This document shows positions 6,949-7,217 of a stretch of 7,217 nucleotides of DNA, in pieces (within the stretch, counting starts at the first letter, position 1; each line of letters opens with the position of its first letter). The stretch spans positions 1 to 7,217 of the forward strand of contig PKWC01000135.1 in NCBI GenBank assembly GCA_003131925.1, read 5' to 3'. The notes beneath the pieces are model-generated. The model was not told the origin of the DNA. It was given only the letters and a program-made list of their open reading frames with translations, and did not search any database. The stretch comes from Alphaproteobacteria bacterium. GTDB taxonomy: Bacteria > Pseudomonadota > Alphaproteobacteria > Micropepsales > Micropepsaceae. The translations under genes and the position numbers were made by a program.

Positions 6949-6968
6949 GTCTCCAACCGTGAGGAGAC
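6949..6968. promoter_or_regulatory. Small inverted repeat GTCTCC / GGAGAC between the HD gene and the third regulator
   Basis: The two 6-base arms (6949-6954 and 6963-6968) are perfect complements around an 8-base loop, 26 bases after the HD gene's stop. No T-run follows, so it is a poor terminator. It could be an operator for the next gene or chance. Nothing else of note is seen in the 165-base gap 6923-7087. Confidence 0.25.
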
Positions 6969-7087
6969 AGTTCCCGCAGGGGAGAACAGATGGCCAAGGC
7001 CACACGAATCCGGCATGATAGGAAAAAGCTTTGCTCCAGCGTAATCCGATCGAGAGAACGAAGTTGGCAGTGGAAAACGTCGGAACG

Positions 7088-7217
7088 ATGAGGCGGCCCC
7101 GAATATGCGCGGCGCGCGAAAAGACCGGAGCCCCCTCTGGGCCAAGGTTTATAGGTTCGTTGCACGATGGCACCGACGCGCCGGTCCATGAGCGCGTGTA
7201 CCAACGCATCCGCCACT
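7088..7217 (+). CDS. GntR-family (probably MocR-type) regulator, N-terminus only, cut by right edge
   Basis: From an ATG at 7088 the frame stays open to the window end, giving 43 residues that finish DAPVHERVYQRIRH. The nine residues HERVYQRIR are identical to the first MocR-type protein here (residues 32-40), where they form the first helix of the winged helix-turn-helix. In GntR proteins this helix is preceded, as here, by a Pro and a hydrophobic residue. The approximately 30-residue lead before the helix matches the length in the first copy and suggests a MocR-type protein, but no effector domain is visible. The start is uncertain: GTG at 7070 is in frame, and the site before 7088 (CGGAACG) is weak. 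A stop at 7019-7021 bounds the frame. It follows the HD gene on the same strand at 165 bases. Confidence 0.7.
   Translation, partial: MRRPRICAAREKTGAPSGPRFIGSLHDGTDAPVHERVYQRIRH

Noticed and set aside
6827..7216. Overlapping minus-strand open frames at the right edge
   Set aside because: They are antisense to the HD gene's end and the third regulator's start; their translations show no domain.

Overview
The base composition is high in G+C. The TonB-dependent receptor is of the type that sphingomonads and caulobacters carry in large numbers. The intergenic repeat, with arms like CTTCGACAGGCTCAG and TGAGCTTGTCGAAG, is also a familiar type in alphaproteobacterial (notably sphingomonad) genomes. 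I therefore place the window in an alphaproteobacterium, probably Sphingomonadales or a relative. The genus cannot be fixed from this stretch.

Layout, left to right. (1) Positions 1-2476, minus strand: a TonB-dependent outer-membrane receptor with signal peptide, TonB box, plug and most of the barrel. Its C-terminus runs off the left edge. (2) 2477-2812: a 336-base gap holding the receptor's leader and presumably its promoter. (3) 2813-4234, minus strand: a MocR-type GntR regulator, i.e. a winged helix-turn-helix fused to an aminotransferase-like domain. (4) 4235-4460: a divergent promoter region with several dyad symmetries, the best being GAACCAATGTC...GACAATTGGTTC. (5) 4461-6041, plus strand: a second, sequence-divergent MocR-type regulator. 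(6) 6042-6184: a gap occupied by a hairpin repeat with a tandem 16-bp unit. (7) 6185-6922, plus strand: an HD-domain hydrolase resembling the cyanamide hydratase group, with an apparent export signal. (8) 7088 to the right edge, plus strand: the first 43 residues of a third GntR-type regulator, whose helix start HERVYQRIR is identical to the first MocR protein.

The most unusual feature is that both complete MocR proteins have lost the lysine that forms the Schiff base with pyridoxal phosphate in this family (Pro in one, Glu in the other). The second has also lost the cofactor-binding Asp and Tyr. They probably act as regulators that no longer use PLP in the canonical way. With a third related regulator at the right edge, the locus is a cluster of three such proteins around one outer-membrane importer and one small HD hydrolase. 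A reasonable inference is a substrate-responsive uptake and hydrolysis locus, but the substrate is not visible in the sequence. No RNA genes, CRISPR arrays, insertion sequences or phage genes were seen.
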